Shown: positions 16,300 to 26,267, counted from the first letter of the stretch. The stretch is DNA of 64,000 nt from Halomonas binhaiensis (GCF_008329985.2 NZ_CP038437.2:930001-994000); one strand, 5' to 3'. Notes: generated by a model not told the origin, from the letters alone. Translations and numbers: made by a program.

Positions 16300-16330
16300 G
16301 GGGCGATTGTGAGGTAATCACAGTCGCCCC
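16300..16330. repeat. Long hairpin between the Fap-like cluster and ftsB
   Basis: ggggcgattgtga (16300-16312) pairs with tcacagtcgcccc (16318-16330): a 13-bp stem with one G-U wobble and a 5-base loop. No U-run follows on either strand, so its role as terminator of the cluster is uncertain. Confidence 0.6.
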
Positions 16331-16386
16331 GCTTGTACCTCAATGGCATACTACGTGCCATACGCGAATGATGATGGTACTTGGGC

Positions 16387-16686
16387 ATGCTCAAGAGGTT
16401 GGCGATTGTGCTGTTGGCACTGCTTGCCCTGCTGCAGTATCGACTGTGGCTGGGGCAGGGTGGTGTCCAGGAAATGCAGGAAATTACTGCGCGCGTTGCG
16501 GCGCTGGAGGAGGCCAACAAGCCTCTGCGTGATCGTAATGCGCGCTTGGCGGCGGAGGTCGTCGATCTCAAGACCGGCCTTGATGCCATAGAGGAGCGTG
16601 CACGCAGCGATGTGGGCATGGTGCGCACTGACGAGCAATTTCTGTGGGTACCGGATACTGAGTCCGCGCGGAGCGGTGGTAAATGA
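16387..16686 (+). CDS. ftsB: Cell division protein FtsB
   Basis: Small bitopic inner-membrane protein (99 residues) of the FtsQLB divisome subcomplex, which signals septal peptidoglycan synthesis. One N-terminal membrane segment (LAIVLLALLALLQYRLWLG) is followed by a periplasmic coiled coil (about 28-65) and the conserved C-terminal IEERARSDVGMVRTDE.FLWVP. ATG 16387 is used; a TTG two codons earlier is possible. The stop overlaps ispD by ATGA. Confidence 0.93.
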   Translation: MLKRLAIVLLALLALLQYRLWLGQGGVQEMQEITARVAALEEANKPLRDRNARLAAEVVDLKTGLDAIEERARSDVGMVRTDEQFLWVPDTESARSGGK

Positions 16687-17399
16687 GGCGTTGCTGGTTG
16701 ATCGTGCCGGCAGCCGGCAGTGGGACGAGAGTCGGCGGTGAGCGTCCCAAGCAGTACCTTCCATTGAGTGGCTCCCCCGTGCTGGCTTGCACTCTGGAGA
16801 GGCTGTATCAGGCCTTTCCCGAGGCTCGCTTGTGCTTGTGTCTCAAGCACGATGATTCGTGGTTTGATCCGAACCAGGTGCCTTTTCGTGATTGGCAGCG
16901 TATCGATGGTGGAGCCGAGCGAGTCGACAGTGTGCTCAATGCCTTGCGGGCCATTGATTCAGAAGCTGCCCCAGAAGATCTGGTGCTGGTGCACGATGTC
17001 GCTCGCCCCTGTGTCGCGGTGGATGATCTGTGCAAGCTCGAGCAGGCGGCCCTTGAAAACGAGGCTGGCGCCTTGCTGGCAACGCCAGTAGCCGACACCA
17101 TCAAGCGCGATGATGGCCATGGTCTGGTCGCGCAGACTCAGGATAGACGTGGCCTATGGCAGGCCCAGACGCCCCAGGGGTTTCGCTATGGCCTGCTCAG
17201 ACAGGCACTGGAAGCGGCGCTGGGCCCTTGTGGCATTGGCCGTGACCGAGTCACGGACGAGTCCTCGGCAGTGGAAGCCCTTGGTCTGTTTCCGTGCCTG
17301 GTTCAGGGCCGCAGGGACAATATCAAGATCACGCATCCAGAAGACCTGCCGATGGCTGAGCTGATTCTCCAGGCCCAGCGTGCCACACAAGACGAATGA
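16683..17399 (+). CDS. ispD: 2-C-methyl-D-erythritol 4-phosphate cytidylyltransferase
   Basis: Third step of the MEP isoprenoid pathway: MEP plus CTP gives CDP-ME. 238 residues with the CTP-binding N-terminus PAAGSGTRVGGERPKQYL, VHDVARPCV and the TPQ.FR segment, all typical. ATG overlaps the ftsB stop. The ftsB-ispD-ispF order is conserved in gammaproteobacteria. Confidence 0.95.
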   Translation: MRRCWLIVPAAGSGTRVGGERPKQYLPLSGSPVLACTLERLYQAFPEARLCLCLKHDDSWFDPNQVPFRDWQRIDGGAERVDSVLNALRAIDSEAAPEDLVLVHDVARPCVAVDDLCKLEQAALENEAGALLATPVADTIKRDDGHGLVAQTQDRRGLWQAQTPQGFRYGLLRQALEAALGPCGIGRDRVTDESSAVEALGLFPCLVQGRRDNIKITHPEDLPMAELILQAQRATQDE

Positions 17400-17496
17400 T
17401 GACTTTCATGTGTGGCTGACAGCCGTTCATGAAAAGGTTTATCTCGCAACTGACAGTTGATGCTTCCCATGCTTCGGGAACATGACAAGAGACTCC

Positions 17497-18009
17497 ATGA
17501 TAATGACGTCATTACCCATGCGCATTGGCCACGGTTTTGATGTTCACCGTTTTGGTGATGGTGACCATCTGATGATTGGGGGGGTTCGTATTCCTTTCGA
17601 GCATGCCTTTGTTGCTCACTCCGATGGCGATGTTCTGCTTCACGCTATCAGTGATGCATTGCTCGGGGCATGTGCCCTGGGCGATATCGGACACCATTTT
17701 CCGGATACCGATGCGGCCTGGAAGGGGGCGGATAGCCGAGAGCTGCTGCGTCGCGTGATGGCTGAGGTCAAGGTATCGGGTTATCGAGTGATCAACCTGG
17801 ATGCCACGCTGATGGCTCAGGCACCGAAAATGGCACCGCACCTGATGAACATGCGTGAACATATTGCGGCAGACCTGGGTGTCGAGCTAGGGGCCGTCAA
17901 CGTCAAGGCAACCACCACTGAACGGCTGGGTTTCACTGGGCGGGGAGAGGGCATTGCTGCAGAGGCAGTCGTGCTGCTCACCACTATCGGTGGAGATGTC
18001 GATGCGTGA
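17497..18009 (+). CDS. ispF: 2-C-methyl-D-erythritol 2,4-cyclodiphosphate synthase
   Basis: MEP-pathway enzyme that cyclises CDP-ME 2-phosphate. Core motifs [13 protein letters not shown] (metal ligands Asp and His), [28 protein letters not shown], and [18 protein letters not shown] are intact. The start is uncertain: homologues begin at the Met of MRIGHGFD (17518), but the best ribosome site (AAGAGA) precedes ATG 17497; 17482 is also open. The 3' end overlaps truD by 8 bp. Confidence 0.93.
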   Translation: MIMTSLPMRIGHGFDVHRFGDGDHLMIGGVRIPFEHAFVAHSDGDVLLHAISDALLGACALGDIGHHFPDTDAAWKGADSRELLRRVMAEVKVSGYRVINLDATLMAQAPKMAPHLMNMREHIAADLGVELGAVNVKATTTERLGFTGRGEGIAAEAVVLLTTIGGDVDA

Positions 18010-19096
18010 CGACATCGCCTGGCCACCGCAGTGGCCACGCCGCTTTGACGTTGATTTCGGAGCGCCTCGGGCTGGCCGCTATCGCGAGACAGTGGAAGAC
18101 TTTGATGTCGAGGAGTGTCTGGGGTTCGAGCCTGAAGGTCAGGGCGAGCATCTGTGGTTGTGGATAGAGAAACGAGATGCCACCACTGCCATGGTCGCCC
18201 GGGAGCTGGCGCGATTATGTGATGTCGGCCAGCGTGATATCGGCTATGCCGGCATGAAGGACCGCTTCGCAGTCACTCGCCAATGGTTTTCGGTGCACTT
18301 GCCTGGGCGCGAGGCTCCCGAAGGCCTTGTCGAGGCCTTGCAGGCAAGAGGGCTGCGAGCGGAACGTCTGGATCGCCATCCGCGCAAGCTCAAGCGCGGA
18401 GTGCATCGAGGCAACCGCTTTCGTCTGCGTCTGAGTGGGGACGTGACGCTGGATGAAAACCTTGAACAGCGCTGGCGCACTCTGCTGACCAAAGGGGTGC
18501 CCAACTATTTTGGCCCGCAGCGCTTTGGCCCGGATGGGCGCAATCTGGTTCGTGCCAGGGATGTGCTCGACAGGGGCTGGCGCAAGCGCGATGACCGTGA
18601 TGGCATGTTGCTTTCCACCGCACGTAGTTACCTGTTCAATGCGCAGTTGGCCGAGCGTCTGGCCAGGGGCCAGTGGGACGAGGTACTGGAAGGCGACGTG
18701 ATGATGCTGGAAGGCACCCATAGTCTGTTTCAGGCCGAGGCGGACGATGATTCCCTGCATCAGCGCCTGGCAAGCGGCGATATTCATCCGACCGCGGTAT
18801 TATGGGGGCAAGGTGGTTCACGCGCTGCTGCACGGGCTTTGCAACTGGAACAGGATGTGCTCGCACGTACTCCAGGCTTGTGCCAAGGCCTTGAAAAGGC
18901 CGGGGCCAAGGCTGCCAGGCGTGCATTGAGAGTGATCCCTGGCGAGGCCAGCCTGGAGCGCGGTGATGGAGAGATATGGCTGAGTTTCGAGCTACCCAGT
19001 GGTGCCTATGCTACGGCGGTACTGCGTGAACTGATGGCGAATCCAAGCCTGGAGTTCCGCCCCGACAGTGTGCGGCGCCAGGGGGAAGAAAAATGA
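18002..19096 (+). CDS. truD: tRNA pseudouridine(13) synthase
   Basis: Converts U13 of tRNA-Glu to pseudouridine. 364 residues with [27 protein letters not shown] split across the N-terminus, the catalytic-Asp motif [18 protein letters not shown] and the NYFGPQRFG motif. ATG 18002 has GGAG 6 bases upstream and overlaps the ispF end. Followed by surE through an ATGA overlap. Confidence 0.93.
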   Translation: MRDDIAWPPQWPRRFDVDFGAPRAGRYRETVEDFDVEECLGFEPEGQGEHLWLWIEKRDATTAMVARELARLCDVGQRDIGYAGMKDRFAVTRQWFSVHLPGREAPEGLVEALQARGLRAERLDRHPRKLKRGVHRGNRFRLRLSGDVTLDENLEQRWRTLLTKGVPNYFGPQRFGPDGRNLVRARDVLDRGWRKRDDRDGMLLSTARSYLFNAQLAERLARGQWDEVLEGDVMMLEGTHSLFQAEADDDSLHQRLASGDIHPTAVLWGQGGSRAAARALQLEQDVLARTPGLCQGLEKAGAKAARRALRVIPGEASLERGDGEIWLSFELPSGAYATAVLRELMANPSLEFRPDSVRRQGEEK

Positions 19097-19839
19097 GACG
19101 CTTGCTGCTTTCCAATGACGATGGTGTCAATGCGCCAGGCCTCAGGGCATTGCACGATGCTCTGGTCTCTCATGCGCGCTTGCGTGTTGTCGCACCAGAT
19201 CGGGACCGGAGCGGTGCGAGCAACTCGCTGACCCTGTCGAGACCTCTGTCGCTCAATGCGCTGGAAAATGGTTTTTATAGTGTCGATGGTACCCCGGCCG
19301 ATTGTGTCTACCTGGGTGTCAGTGACATTTGGGATGAGTCACCGGATCTGGTGATCTCTGGTATCAACCATGGTGCCAACCTGGGTGATGACGTGCTCTA
19401 TTCCGGGACCGTGGCGGCAGCCATGGAAGGGCGCAACCTGGGCATGACGGCGATTGCCGTATCTCTGGTGGGGCATCGTCATTTCGAGACCGCAGGCCGC
19501 TTTGCTGCCAGCCTGGTGGGAGCCTTGGGGCAGTTGTCATTGCCTCCTCGAACTTTGCTCAACGTCAACGTGCCGGATTTGCCATGGGACCAGATCCAGG
19601 GTGTCCGGGTGACACGCCTGGGCCATCGTGGCCCGGCCCGGCAACCTGTCGAGGTGCGAGATCCGCGAGGACGGACGCGCTATTGGATCGCCCCCGTGGG
19701 GGAGAGTGCCGACGATGGTGCCGATACCGACTTTGCCGCCGTGGAGTCAGGCCACGTATCGATTACTCCGCTGCAGACTGACCTGACTCGGCATGCAGCC
19801 ATCAACGATGTGCAGGACTGGTTAGATGCACTTACCTGA
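19093..19839 (+). CDS. surE: 5'/3'-nucleotidase SurE
   Basis: Metal-dependent nucleoside monophosphatase linked to stationary-phase survival; 248 residues. [12 protein letters not shown] carries the metal-binding Asp pair, RSGASNS and [26 protein letters not shown] are family signatures. Starts in the truD stop codon and overlaps pcm by 14 bp. Confidence 0.95.
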   Translation: MRRLLLSNDDGVNAPGLRALHDALVSHARLRVVAPDRDRSGASNSLTLSRPLSLNALENGFYSVDGTPADCVYLGVSDIWDESPDLVISGINHGANLGDDVLYSGTVAAAMEGRNLGMTAIAVSLVGHRHFETAGRFAASLVGALGQLSLPPRTLLNVNVPDLPWDQIQGVRVTRLGHRGPARQPVEVRDPRGRTRYWIAPVGESADDGADTDFAAVESGHVSITPLQTDLTRHAAINDVQDWLDALT

Positions 19840-20491
19840 CCTTTGTGGTGTCGGCATGACATCCCAGCGTACCCGGGACCGTCTGGTGGGGCGCTTGAGC
19901 AAGCAAGGCATCAAGGATCGCAAGGTGCTGGATGTGATGGCCAGGGAGCCACGTCATCTGTTTCTCGATGAAGCGCTATCCCACCGCGCTTATGAAGATA
20001 CCGCGTTGCCCATCGGTCACTCCCAGACGCTGTCACAACCGTGGATCGTTGCACGGATGTCCGAGCTGGTGCACCAGGAGTCGCCATCCAAGGTTCTGGA
20101 AATTGGCACGGGTTCCGGTTACCAGACCCTGATTCTTTCCCGACTGGTCGAGGAACTCTGGTCTGTGGAAAGGATCAATGCTTTGCACCAGCTGGCTGGC
20201 AGGCGCCTGCGCCTGCTCAAGGCTCGCAATGTCCACTTGCGTCTGGCCGATGGTGGCCAGGGGTGGACGGAAGAAGCTCCCTTCGATGCCATTCTGCTGA
20301 CCGCCTGTGCCAAGAAGCTGCCCGAGGCCTTGCTTGCGCAGCTAGGGGATGGTGGTGTGCTGATTACGCCACTGGAAGATGCCCGAGGAAACCAATGGCT
20401 GACTCGGGTTCGCCGTGAAAACGATCAATTTGAATATGAGCGCCTGGAGCCTGTGCGCTTTGTGCCGTTGCTTGAGGGAGTCATTCGTTGA
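19826..20491 (+). CDS. pcm: Protein-L-isoaspartate O-methyltransferase
   Basis: Repairs isomerised Asp/Asn residues using S-adenosylmethionine. 221 residues with the SAM motif [18 protein letters not shown], family motifs [19 protein letters not shown] and [11 protein letters not shown]. The start is ATG 19826 or ATG 19856; neither has a strong ribosome site, and coupling to surE is likely. In place of nlpD, a DUF368 gene follows. Confidence 0.92.
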   Translation: MHLPDLCGVGMTSQRTRDRLVGRLSKQGIKDRKVLDVMAREPRHLFLDEALSHRAYEDTALPIGHSQTLSQPWIVARMSELVHQESPSKVLEIGTGSGYQTLILSRLVEELWSVERINALHQLAGRRLRLLKARNVHLRLADGGQGWTEEAPFDAILLTACAKKLPEALLAQLGDGGVLITPLEDARGNQWLTRVRRENDQFEYERLEPVRFVPLLEGVIR

Positions 20492-21546
20492 AGCGATATC
20501 TTGGAATATTCTTGCGCGGTGCCGGCATGGGAGCTGCCGATGCTGTGCCTGGTGTATCGGGCGGAACCATTGCTTTCATCACAGGAATTTATGAAGAGCT
20601 GATTTTTACCATCAAGCGGTTCGGGCCAAGCGCCCTCGGTGCCTGGCGTGATGGTGGTCTGAGCGGCCTGGTGCGCCATCTTAATCTGAGTTTTCTGCTG
20701 CCTTTGCTGATCGGCATTATCGCCAGCCTGATCAGTGTGGCGCATCTGGTAGTGTGGTTGCTTGACCAGCACCCGATGCTGCTTAATGGTTTTTTCTTTG
20801 GCCTGGTAGCCGCATCGGCCTTGATTGTCGGCAAGCACCCCAGTGACTGGCGCTGGTGGCACCTTCTGCCGCTTGCCGGTGGATTGGTGATGGCTCAGAT
20901 ACTGCCCTCGCTGATGCCTCTGGTGAGTCTTCTCGGCAGCCAATCGCTGGTGCTGTTCGTTGCTGGATCCATTGCCATCAGCGCGATGCTGCTGCCCGGT
21001 ATATCAGGCAGCTTCCTGCTGCTCAGCATGGGGCTCTATGATGTCGTGATCCAGGGGGTGCGCGATTTCAATATTGCCTTGCTGGCATTGTTCGCTGGTG
21101 GTTGCGTGTTTGGCCTGGTGATCTTCTCGAGGATATTGTCCTGGTTGTTGCGCTGCCATCATACTGCAACCATGCAACTGCTTCTCGGCTTCATTGTCGG
21201 TTCTCTGCCGGTATTGTGGCCATGGCGCGAATTGACGAGCTATCAGCTTGGTAGTAATGATCAGATCATTCCATTGGATTACCGCTATTTAACCCCTTGG
21301 GATTATTCTGCCATTACGGGAGAAGCGGCCCAGATTCTGGGGGTAACCGTTCTGGCCATTGTCGGCATGCTGATTGTGCTGCTTGTTGCCAGAGTCGGTG
21401 ACGCCTCAAAAAGAATGCCCAGCAACGCAGCGTCTGAGTCCTCGGCCGACAAAGCGTCTGTGGCCTCTGTGGACAAAGCCTCTGCGACTTCTGTGGACAA
21501 AGCGTCTGCGACCTCTGTAGACAAGGAGAACCATTCCGATGCATAA
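20488..21546 (+). CDS. DUF368 membrane protein, PopT-like polyprenyl-phosphate transporter
   Basis: 352 residues, polytopic inner-membrane protein with about eight or more hydrophobic segments. The hallmark GAADAVPGVSGGTIAFITGIYEEL is at the N-terminus (given in parts: PGVSGGT at about 21-27) and a second PGISGSFLLL half-motif near 170 shows the internal duplication. DUF368 proteins were recently shown to recycle undecaprenyl phosphate across the membrane, important at alkaline pH; that role is inferred here. Starts with TTG overlapping the pcm stop. The last 35 residues are a low-complexity tail with three SVDKAS-type units. Overlaps nlpD by 8 bp. Confidence 0.87.
   Translation: MKRYLGIFLRGAGMGAADAVPGVSGGTIAFITGIYEELIFTIKRFGPSALGAWRDGGLSGLVRHLNLSFLLPLLIGIIASLISVAHLVVWLLDQHPMLLNGFFFGLVAASALIVGKHPSDWRWWHLLPLAGGLVMAQILPSLMPLVSLLGSQSLVLFVAGSIAISAMLLPGISGSFLLLSMGLYDVVIQGVRDFNIALLALFAGGCVFGLVIFSRILSWLLRCHHTATMQLLLGFIVGSLPVLWPWRELTSYQLGSNDQIIPLDYRYLTPWDYSAITGEAAQILGVTVLAIVGMLIVLLVARVGDASKRMPSNAASESSADKASVASVDKASATSVDKASATSVDKENHSDA
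21451..21522 (+). repeat. 24-bp coding tandem repeat in the DUF368 gene tail
   Basis: Three 24-base units (21451-21474, 21475-21498, 21499-21522) encode KASVASVD, KASATSVD and KASATSVD. In frame, so copy-number change would lengthen or shorten the cytoplasmic or periplasmic tail without disrupting the gene. Confidence 0.9.
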
Positions 21547-22660
21547 GACTCTTGCCATCTCCGCTCTTGCACTGGCGATTGCCGGCTGTGCCAACCAACA
21601 AGCATCTCAGCCGGTTCAGGTGCAGGACCTGTCTACCAGCAAGGTGACTCAGGCTAATGTGCCGTCACAGTACACCGTCGTTGCCGGAGATACGCTGTAC
21701 GGTATTGCTTGGCGCCATAACATGGATTTCCGTGAATTGGCGCAGATCAACAACATTTCTCCACCATATCGTATCAGTGTGGGCCAGACGCTGGCCCTGG
21801 CGCCGGGAGCTTCTGCAGGAGGACAAAACCAGGTGGCTAGCCAGGGCCAGAGTGGTGCTGTGGCTACCCCGCTGGGGCAGAGCAGTGTGGCGGGGAATGG
21901 TGCTGCACCGGCCAATGGTTCTTCATCAGCTAATGGCTCTTCTCCAGCTAACGGCTCTTCGCAGGATCTCGAGTGGCTATTGCCTGACGGCAGTACTGAA
22001 ACGAGCTCATCTGCATCTCAGGTCTCCGGAGCGGCCGCCGCCGGCGCAGTTGCCGCAGCCAGTAGCTCTGAAGCCCCAGGTCCGGTTGTCAACTATGAGT
22101 CTCCCGGAGCCAATGGCTCAGGTAAGCAGGACGCCACAGCTGAACAGAAAGCGGCCGAGGAAGCAGTCGTGGCCGCTGCCGCAGCAGAGGCCAAGCAGAC
22201 CCAGCAGGCAAGCTCGTCCACGGCTTCGACTTCGAGCAGTCAGCCAGCCTCCAGTTCAAGCGCCAAGAAGACCTACACACCGGTTGACGAGGTCAATTGG
22301 CAGTGGCCGGTAAGCGGACCTGTTGTCAGTGCTTATGGTGAGAGTTCCAGCATTACTGCTGGCATTGATATCGGCGGACAAAAGGGGCAACCTGTCAAGG
22401 CGGCTGGTCCAGGTATCGTGGTATATGCCGGCAGTGGAGTCAGAGGTTATGGCAACCTCATCTTGCTCAAGCATAATAACGAGTACCTGAGCGCCTACGC
22501 CCACAATGACAGTCTGAATGTTAAGGAAAACGATGTCGTTGATGCTGGTCAGGTTATCGCCACTATGGGGGATACCGATTCCGAGGATGTCCGCTTGCAT
22601 TTCGAGATCCGCAAGGATGGGCAGTCGCAGGATCCGACGAAATATTTGCCAGCCCAGTGA
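21539..22660 (+). CDS. nlpD: Lipoprotein NlpD (LysM, degenerate M23)
   Basis: Envelope lipoprotein that activates septal amidase AmiC in E. coli. Lipobox LAIAGC with Cys17, one LysM domain (about 44-90, YTVVAGDTLYGIAW), a long low-complexity Ala/Ser/Gln linker and a C-terminal M23 domain (about 268-371). The M23 zinc site is degenerate: the first His is replaced (TAGIDIGGQKG), as in other NlpD proteins, so the domain should regulate rather than cut. 373 residues. AAGGAG lies upstream and the gene overlaps DUF368. The rpoS promoter usually lies within nlpD. Confidence 0.92.
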   Translation: MHKTLAISALALAIAGCANQQASQPVQVQDLSTSKVTQANVPSQYTVVAGDTLYGIAWRHNMDFRELAQINNISPPYRISVGQTLALAPGASAGGQNQVASQGQSGAVATPLGQSSVAGNGAAPANGSSSANGSSPANGSSQDLEWLLPDGSTETSSSASQVSGAAAAGAVAAASSSEAPGPVVNYESPGANGSGKQDATAEQKAAEEAVVAAAAAEAKQTQQASSSTASTSSSQPASSSSAKKTYTPVDEVNWQWPVSGPVVSAYGESSSITAGIDIGGQKGQPVKAAGPGIVVYAGSGVRGYGNLILLKHNNEYLSAYAHNDSLNVKENDVVDAGQVIATMGDTDSEDVRLHFEIRKDGQSQDPTKYLPAQ

Positions 22661-22837
22661 GGAAGCATTGAAAGCTGAAGGCACAGTGGGTTGAATATCA
22701 CTGCCAAAGCTTAGGTATCGTGCTTCTCTAGCGGGGTGTGAAGGCTCCTTGGACTAGCGTCACACAATAATAATTGAACGCGTTGATCATCTATAGGGTG
22801 ATGTAACGATGGGTCGCAACCACGGGGTAGCTACACG

Positions 22838-23839
22838 ATGAGCATACTTGAACGGGATCTTCAGGATGTGAATCTCGACACGGCCGACGAAGCCGATGAG
22901 GACGCTCTAGATGAGGTGTCCGACGATATCGTCGATGAGGCCGAGGATGATGACAGCGACGTAGAGTTTGAGAAGGCGCTCGGACGCGAGGAACGTTACT
23001 CGCGTCAGAGCCTTGATGCCACTCAGATCTATCTCAATGAGATAGGCTTTTCGCCGCTGTTGACGCCGGAAGAAGAAGTCCACTATGGCCGCCTGGCACG
23101 CAAGGGTGATCCCATGGGCCGGGCGCGAATGATCGAATCCAACTTGCGACTGGTGGTGAAGATCGCCCGTCGTTATCTCAACCGAGGCCTGACGCTTCTC
23201 GATCTCATCGAGGAAGGCAATCTAGGGCTGATACGTGCGGTTGAGAAGTTCGATCCTGAGCGTGGCTTCCGTTTTTCCACCTATGCCACCTGGTGGATCC
23301 GCCAGACGATTGAGCGAGCCCTGATGAACCAGACTCGCACCATTCGCCTGCCGATTCATGTGGTCAAGGAACTCAATATCTATTTACGTGCGGCTCGTGA
23401 GTTGACCCAGAAACTCGACCACGAGGCGACTGCTGAAGATATTGCTGAGCACCTCGATAAACCCGTCGAAACCGTCAAGAAGATGATGGGACTCAATGAG
23501 CGGGTTTCTTCGGTGGACTATCCCATGGGGGGGGAAAGCGATAAGCCACTGATCGAGACGCTGACAGACGATAATGAGCAAGGGCCTGAATCCACTCTGG
23601 TGGACGGTGATGTCAAGGCACATGTGGATCAATGGTTGGCAGAGCTGACCGAAAAGCACTGCGAGGTCGTGGTGCGACGTTTTGGTCTGCGTGGCCATGA
23701 AGCGGCGACACTTGAGCAGGTGGGTGAGGAAATTGGCCTGACCCGCGAGCGTGTGCGCCAGATTCAGGTTGAAGCCTTGAAGAAGCTGCGCCGCATGCTC
23801 GATAAACAGGGGCTTTCCTTGGACGCCATCTTCGAGTAA
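22838..23839 (+). CDS. rpoS: RNA polymerase sigma factor RpoS
   Basis: Stationary-phase/general stress sigma factor, 333 residues. An acidic N-terminus (Asp/Glu about every second residue to position 45) is followed by regions 1.2 ([21 protein letters not shown]), 2 ([20 protein letters not shown] and [14 protein letters not shown]), 3 and 4 ([24 protein letters not shown]). RpoS identity rests on the conserved nlpD-rpoS order and these motifs. ATG 22838 has a weak ribosome site, consistent with translational control but not proof of it. It is followed by a clear terminator. Confidence 0.95.
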   Translation: MSILERDLQDVNLDTADEADEDALDEVSDDIVDEAEDDDSDVEFEKALGREERYSRQSLDATQIYLNEIGFSPLLTPEEEVHYGRLARKGDPMGRARMIESNLRLVVKIARRYLNRGLTLLDLIEEGNLGLIRAVEKFDPERGFRFSTYATWWIRQTIERALMNQTRTIRLPIHVVKELNIYLRAARELTQKLDHEATAEDIAEHLDKPVETVKKMMGLNERVSSVDYPMGGESDKPLIETLTDDNEQGPESTLVDGDVKAHVDQWLAELTEKHCEVVVRRFGLRGHEAATLEQVGEEIGLTRERVRQIQVEALKKLRRMLDKQGLSLDAIFE

Positions 23840-23879
23840 CTGACAGCCGATATGGCATAAGTTGCCTGTCAGTCATCCG

Positions 23880-23915
23880 AAACCCCATGGGCATGCCGCC
23901 TATGGGGTTTTCTTA
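23880..23915 (+). terminator. rpoS intrinsic terminator
   Basis: aaaccccat (23880-23888) pairs with atggggttt (23902-23910), loop of 13 bases, followed by tctt. Forty bases after the rpoS stop. Confidence 0.8.
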
Positions 23916-24055
23916 TGGTGATTGGTTCTTTTAACTGGCTATTTTTTCGATAAAATTTCTGACTTTTTCAAAAAAATTGGTTGTTTTAACCATGTCTTGA
24001 AGTCATTTATTGATGATAATGCTGCGACACAAGAACGTGCATGCGGAGACTATCC

Positions 24056-25150
24056 ATGGCTCGCCCACTGACAGCCGACATCGACCTCAATGCCTTGCGG
24101 CACAACTATCAACTGGCCTGTGAACTGGCCCCTGACAGCCGTTCCGTGGCAGTGCTCAAGGCGGATGCATATGGTCATGGTGCAGTGGTCTGTGCACGAA
24201 CCCTTGAAGACCTGGCTCCGGCCTTTGCTGTTGCTGCCATCGAAGAGGCGGTAGTGCTGCGTGAGGCAGGAATAAAGGTGCCCATTGTATTGCTGGAAGG
24301 CATCTTTAGCGCTGACGAACTGGAAACCGTGGATGCCCTGGGGTTGTCCATGGCAATTCATAGCGACTGGCAGCTGCAGGCTGTGCAGGACTTCAGTCCG
24401 CGCAAGCCTATTCCGGTATGGCTGAAGGTCGATTCAGGAATGCACCGCCTTGGCTTTCACCCTGAACATGCAGAGCAGGCCTGGAAGCGTTTGCAGTCGT
24501 TGCCGGACAAGGTGACGGACGTGCATCTGATGAGCCACTTCGCGACTGCCGACATGACGGACGATCGCTATTTCCTGTCCCAGTTCAACCTGTTGCAGGA
24601 ACTGGCCGAGCGCCTTGACGCACCGACATGCCTGGCCAATTCTCCCACGGTCCTGGCCCACAGCGAGGCCCATGGTGCCTGGAACCGACCAGGGGTCATG
24701 CTTTACGGCAGCGACCCGCTGGAGCTGTCCAGCGATACGAGTCGTCGCTTGCAGCCAGTGATGTCGCTGCGCAGCGAGATCATTGCCGTGCGTGAGCTGG
24801 GGAAGGGGGAGCCGGTAGGCTATGGTGGACGCTATGTTACCCAGGGACCGGCACGTATTGGTGTAGTGGCCTGCGGTTATGGCGATGGCTATGATCGTCA
24901 TGCAGTTGATGGAACCCCGGTGCTGGTCGATGGCAGGCGTACTGCCATTGCGGGAAAGGTTTCCATGGATATGCTCACGGTGGATCTGTCCGATCTTCCG
25001 GAAGCGGATATCGGCAGTGAGGTGGTGCTGTGGGGCAAGAGCCGCCATGGTGCGGTGCTGTCGGTGGATGAAGTGGCGACTTATTGCGACACCATCAGCT
25101 ACACCCTGTTGACCGGTGTATTGCCGAGGGTGCCCAGGCGTTATCGCTGA
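24056..25150 (+). CDS. alr: Alanine racemase
   Basis: PLP-dependent enzyme making D-alanine for peptidoglycan; 364 residues. The PLP lysine lies in AVLKADAYGHGA near residue 35, the catalytic Tyr in GYGGRYVTQG/MLYGSDPL region near 255 and the C-terminal SMDMLTVD motif is present. ATG 24056 has GGAG at 8 bases; ATG 24041 gives five extra residues with no ribosome site. Stands alone after an AT-rich gap. Alr versus DadX cannot be separated by sequence alone; no dadA is nearby. Confidence 0.93.
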   Translation: MARPLTADIDLNALRHNYQLACELAPDSRSVAVLKADAYGHGAVVCARTLEDLAPAFAVAAIEEAVVLREAGIKVPIVLLEGIFSADELETVDALGLSMAIHSDWQLQAVQDFSPRKPIPVWLKVDSGMHRLGFHPEHAEQAWKRLQSLPDKVTDVHLMSHFATADMTDDRYFLSQFNLLQELAERLDAPTCLANSPTVLAHSEAHGAWNRPGVMLYGSDPLELSSDTSRRLQPVMSLRSEIIAVRELGKGEPVGYGGRYVTQGPARIGVVACGYGDGYDRHAVDGTPVLVDGRRTAIAGKVSMDMLTVDLSDLPEADIGSEVVLWGKSRHGAVLSVDEVATYCDTISYTLLTGVLPRVPRRYR

Positions 25151-25160
25151 TCCAGGGGGT

Positions 25161-25230
25161 ATCGCTATAAGCCAATCGCTATCGCTATAAGCCAATCGCT
25201 ATCGCTACAGGCTCGTCGCTATCGCTGATA
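25161..25230. repeat. 20-bp tandem repeat after alr
   Basis: Two identical 20-base units at 25161-25180 and 25181-25200, a diverged third at 25201-25220 and a partial fourth to about 25226. Each unit begins atcgct and contains taagcc or a variant. Non-coding. Confidence 0.88.
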
Positions 25231-25330
25231 AAAGCGCGGACATTCATGCAGAGTTTCCCAAGGTTATCGCCAAGGAAAACTTAAGCGTTACAATGGCGCT
25301 CAGATAATGATGCTGACCGCCGGAGAGCGC

Positions 25331-26254
25331 ATGTCCGACGCCCCAAAGAAAAACCACTTTATCCATCCCCGCTATTGGCCCACCTGGCTTGCCATCACTG
25401 GCATGCGGGTGAGCGCCTGGCTGCCCTGGCGTGTGAAGCTGGCCCTGGGCAAGAGTGTCGGCCTTCTGGCCTGGCGCTTTGCCAAACGCCGCCGCCAGAT
25501 CACTGAGACCAATATCCGTCTGTGCTTCCCTGAACTGGATGAGGAAGCACAGGCGCAACTGGTGAAGGATAGCTTCATTGCCAATGGCATCGGCATTTTC
25601 GAGACAGCAACGGGGTGGTGTCGCGATCCTGAACATATGCGCCACCGCGTGACCTTCAAGGGCCAGGAACATATGGCCAGGGTGGAGGAAGCCGGCAAGG
25701 GAGCGCTGATCATCGGCATTCACTTTTCGACCCTGGACCTGGGTGGCGCTCTGCATTCGTTGTTCTTTCCTGCGGATGTAGTCTATCGCCCCCACGATAA
25801 TGCGCTGTTCGAACAGTTCATGACACGCGCCCGCAATGGCATTTTCGGTACGTCCATTGACCGTCATGATCTACGTGGTGTGGTGCGCCGGATCAAGACT
25901 GGCCACCACGTGTGGTACTCGCCTGATCAGGATTTTGGTCGCGATGCCAGTGTCTTTGCCCCGTTCTTTGGCATTGAAGCTGCCTCAATCAAGCTCACTG
26001 GCAAGATTGCCCGCATGACAGGGGCGCCGGTCATGCCGCTTATCTTCCATCGCAATCCGGATAACTACACCTACTCGCTGGAGTATCTGCCAGCTCTGGA
26101 AAACTACCCCACGGGCGATGAAGTCGCGGATGCCGCGCGTATCAATCAGGTGATCGAGCAGGCCATTCGACGTTCTCCCGAGCAATATTTGTGGATGCAT
26201 CGTCGCTTCAAGACACGCCCCAATAGAGACGATCCGAAGATCTATGATGTGTGA
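25331..26254 (+). CDS. Lipid A biosynthesis lauroyl/acyltransferase (LpxL family)
   Basis: Inner-membrane acyltransferase of 307 residues that adds a secondary acyl chain to the Kdo2-lipid A precursor. The HX4D motif HFSTLD is the catalytic centre (near residue 140), with VYRPHDNALF and WYSPDQDFG following; a membrane-interacting N-terminus precedes it. ATG 25331 has GGAG 6 bases upstream and gives MSDAPKKNHF; ATG 25307 is less likely. LpxL-like rather than LpxM is a guess. Ends 13 bp from a convergent gene. Confidence 0.88.
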   Translation: MSDAPKKNHFIHPRYWPTWLAITGMRVSAWLPWRVKLALGKSVGLLAWRFAKRRRQITETNIRLCFPELDEEAQAQLVKDSFIANGIGIFETATGWCRDPEHMRHRVTFKGQEHMARVEEAGKGALIIGIHFSTLDLGGALHSLFFPADVVYRPHDNALFEQFMTRARNGIFGTSIDRHDLRGVVRRIKTGHHVWYSPDQDFGRDASVFAPFFGIEAASIKLTGKIARMTGAPVMPLIFHRNPDNYTYSLEYLPALENYPTGDEVADAARINQVIEQAIRRSPEQYLWMHRRFKTRPNRDDPKIYDV

Positions 26255-26267
26255 GCAGCTCGGGCCT

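Noticed and set aside
25161..25230. Short array considered as CRISPR
   Set aside because: Units are directly adjacent without unique spacers; no cas genes are present.
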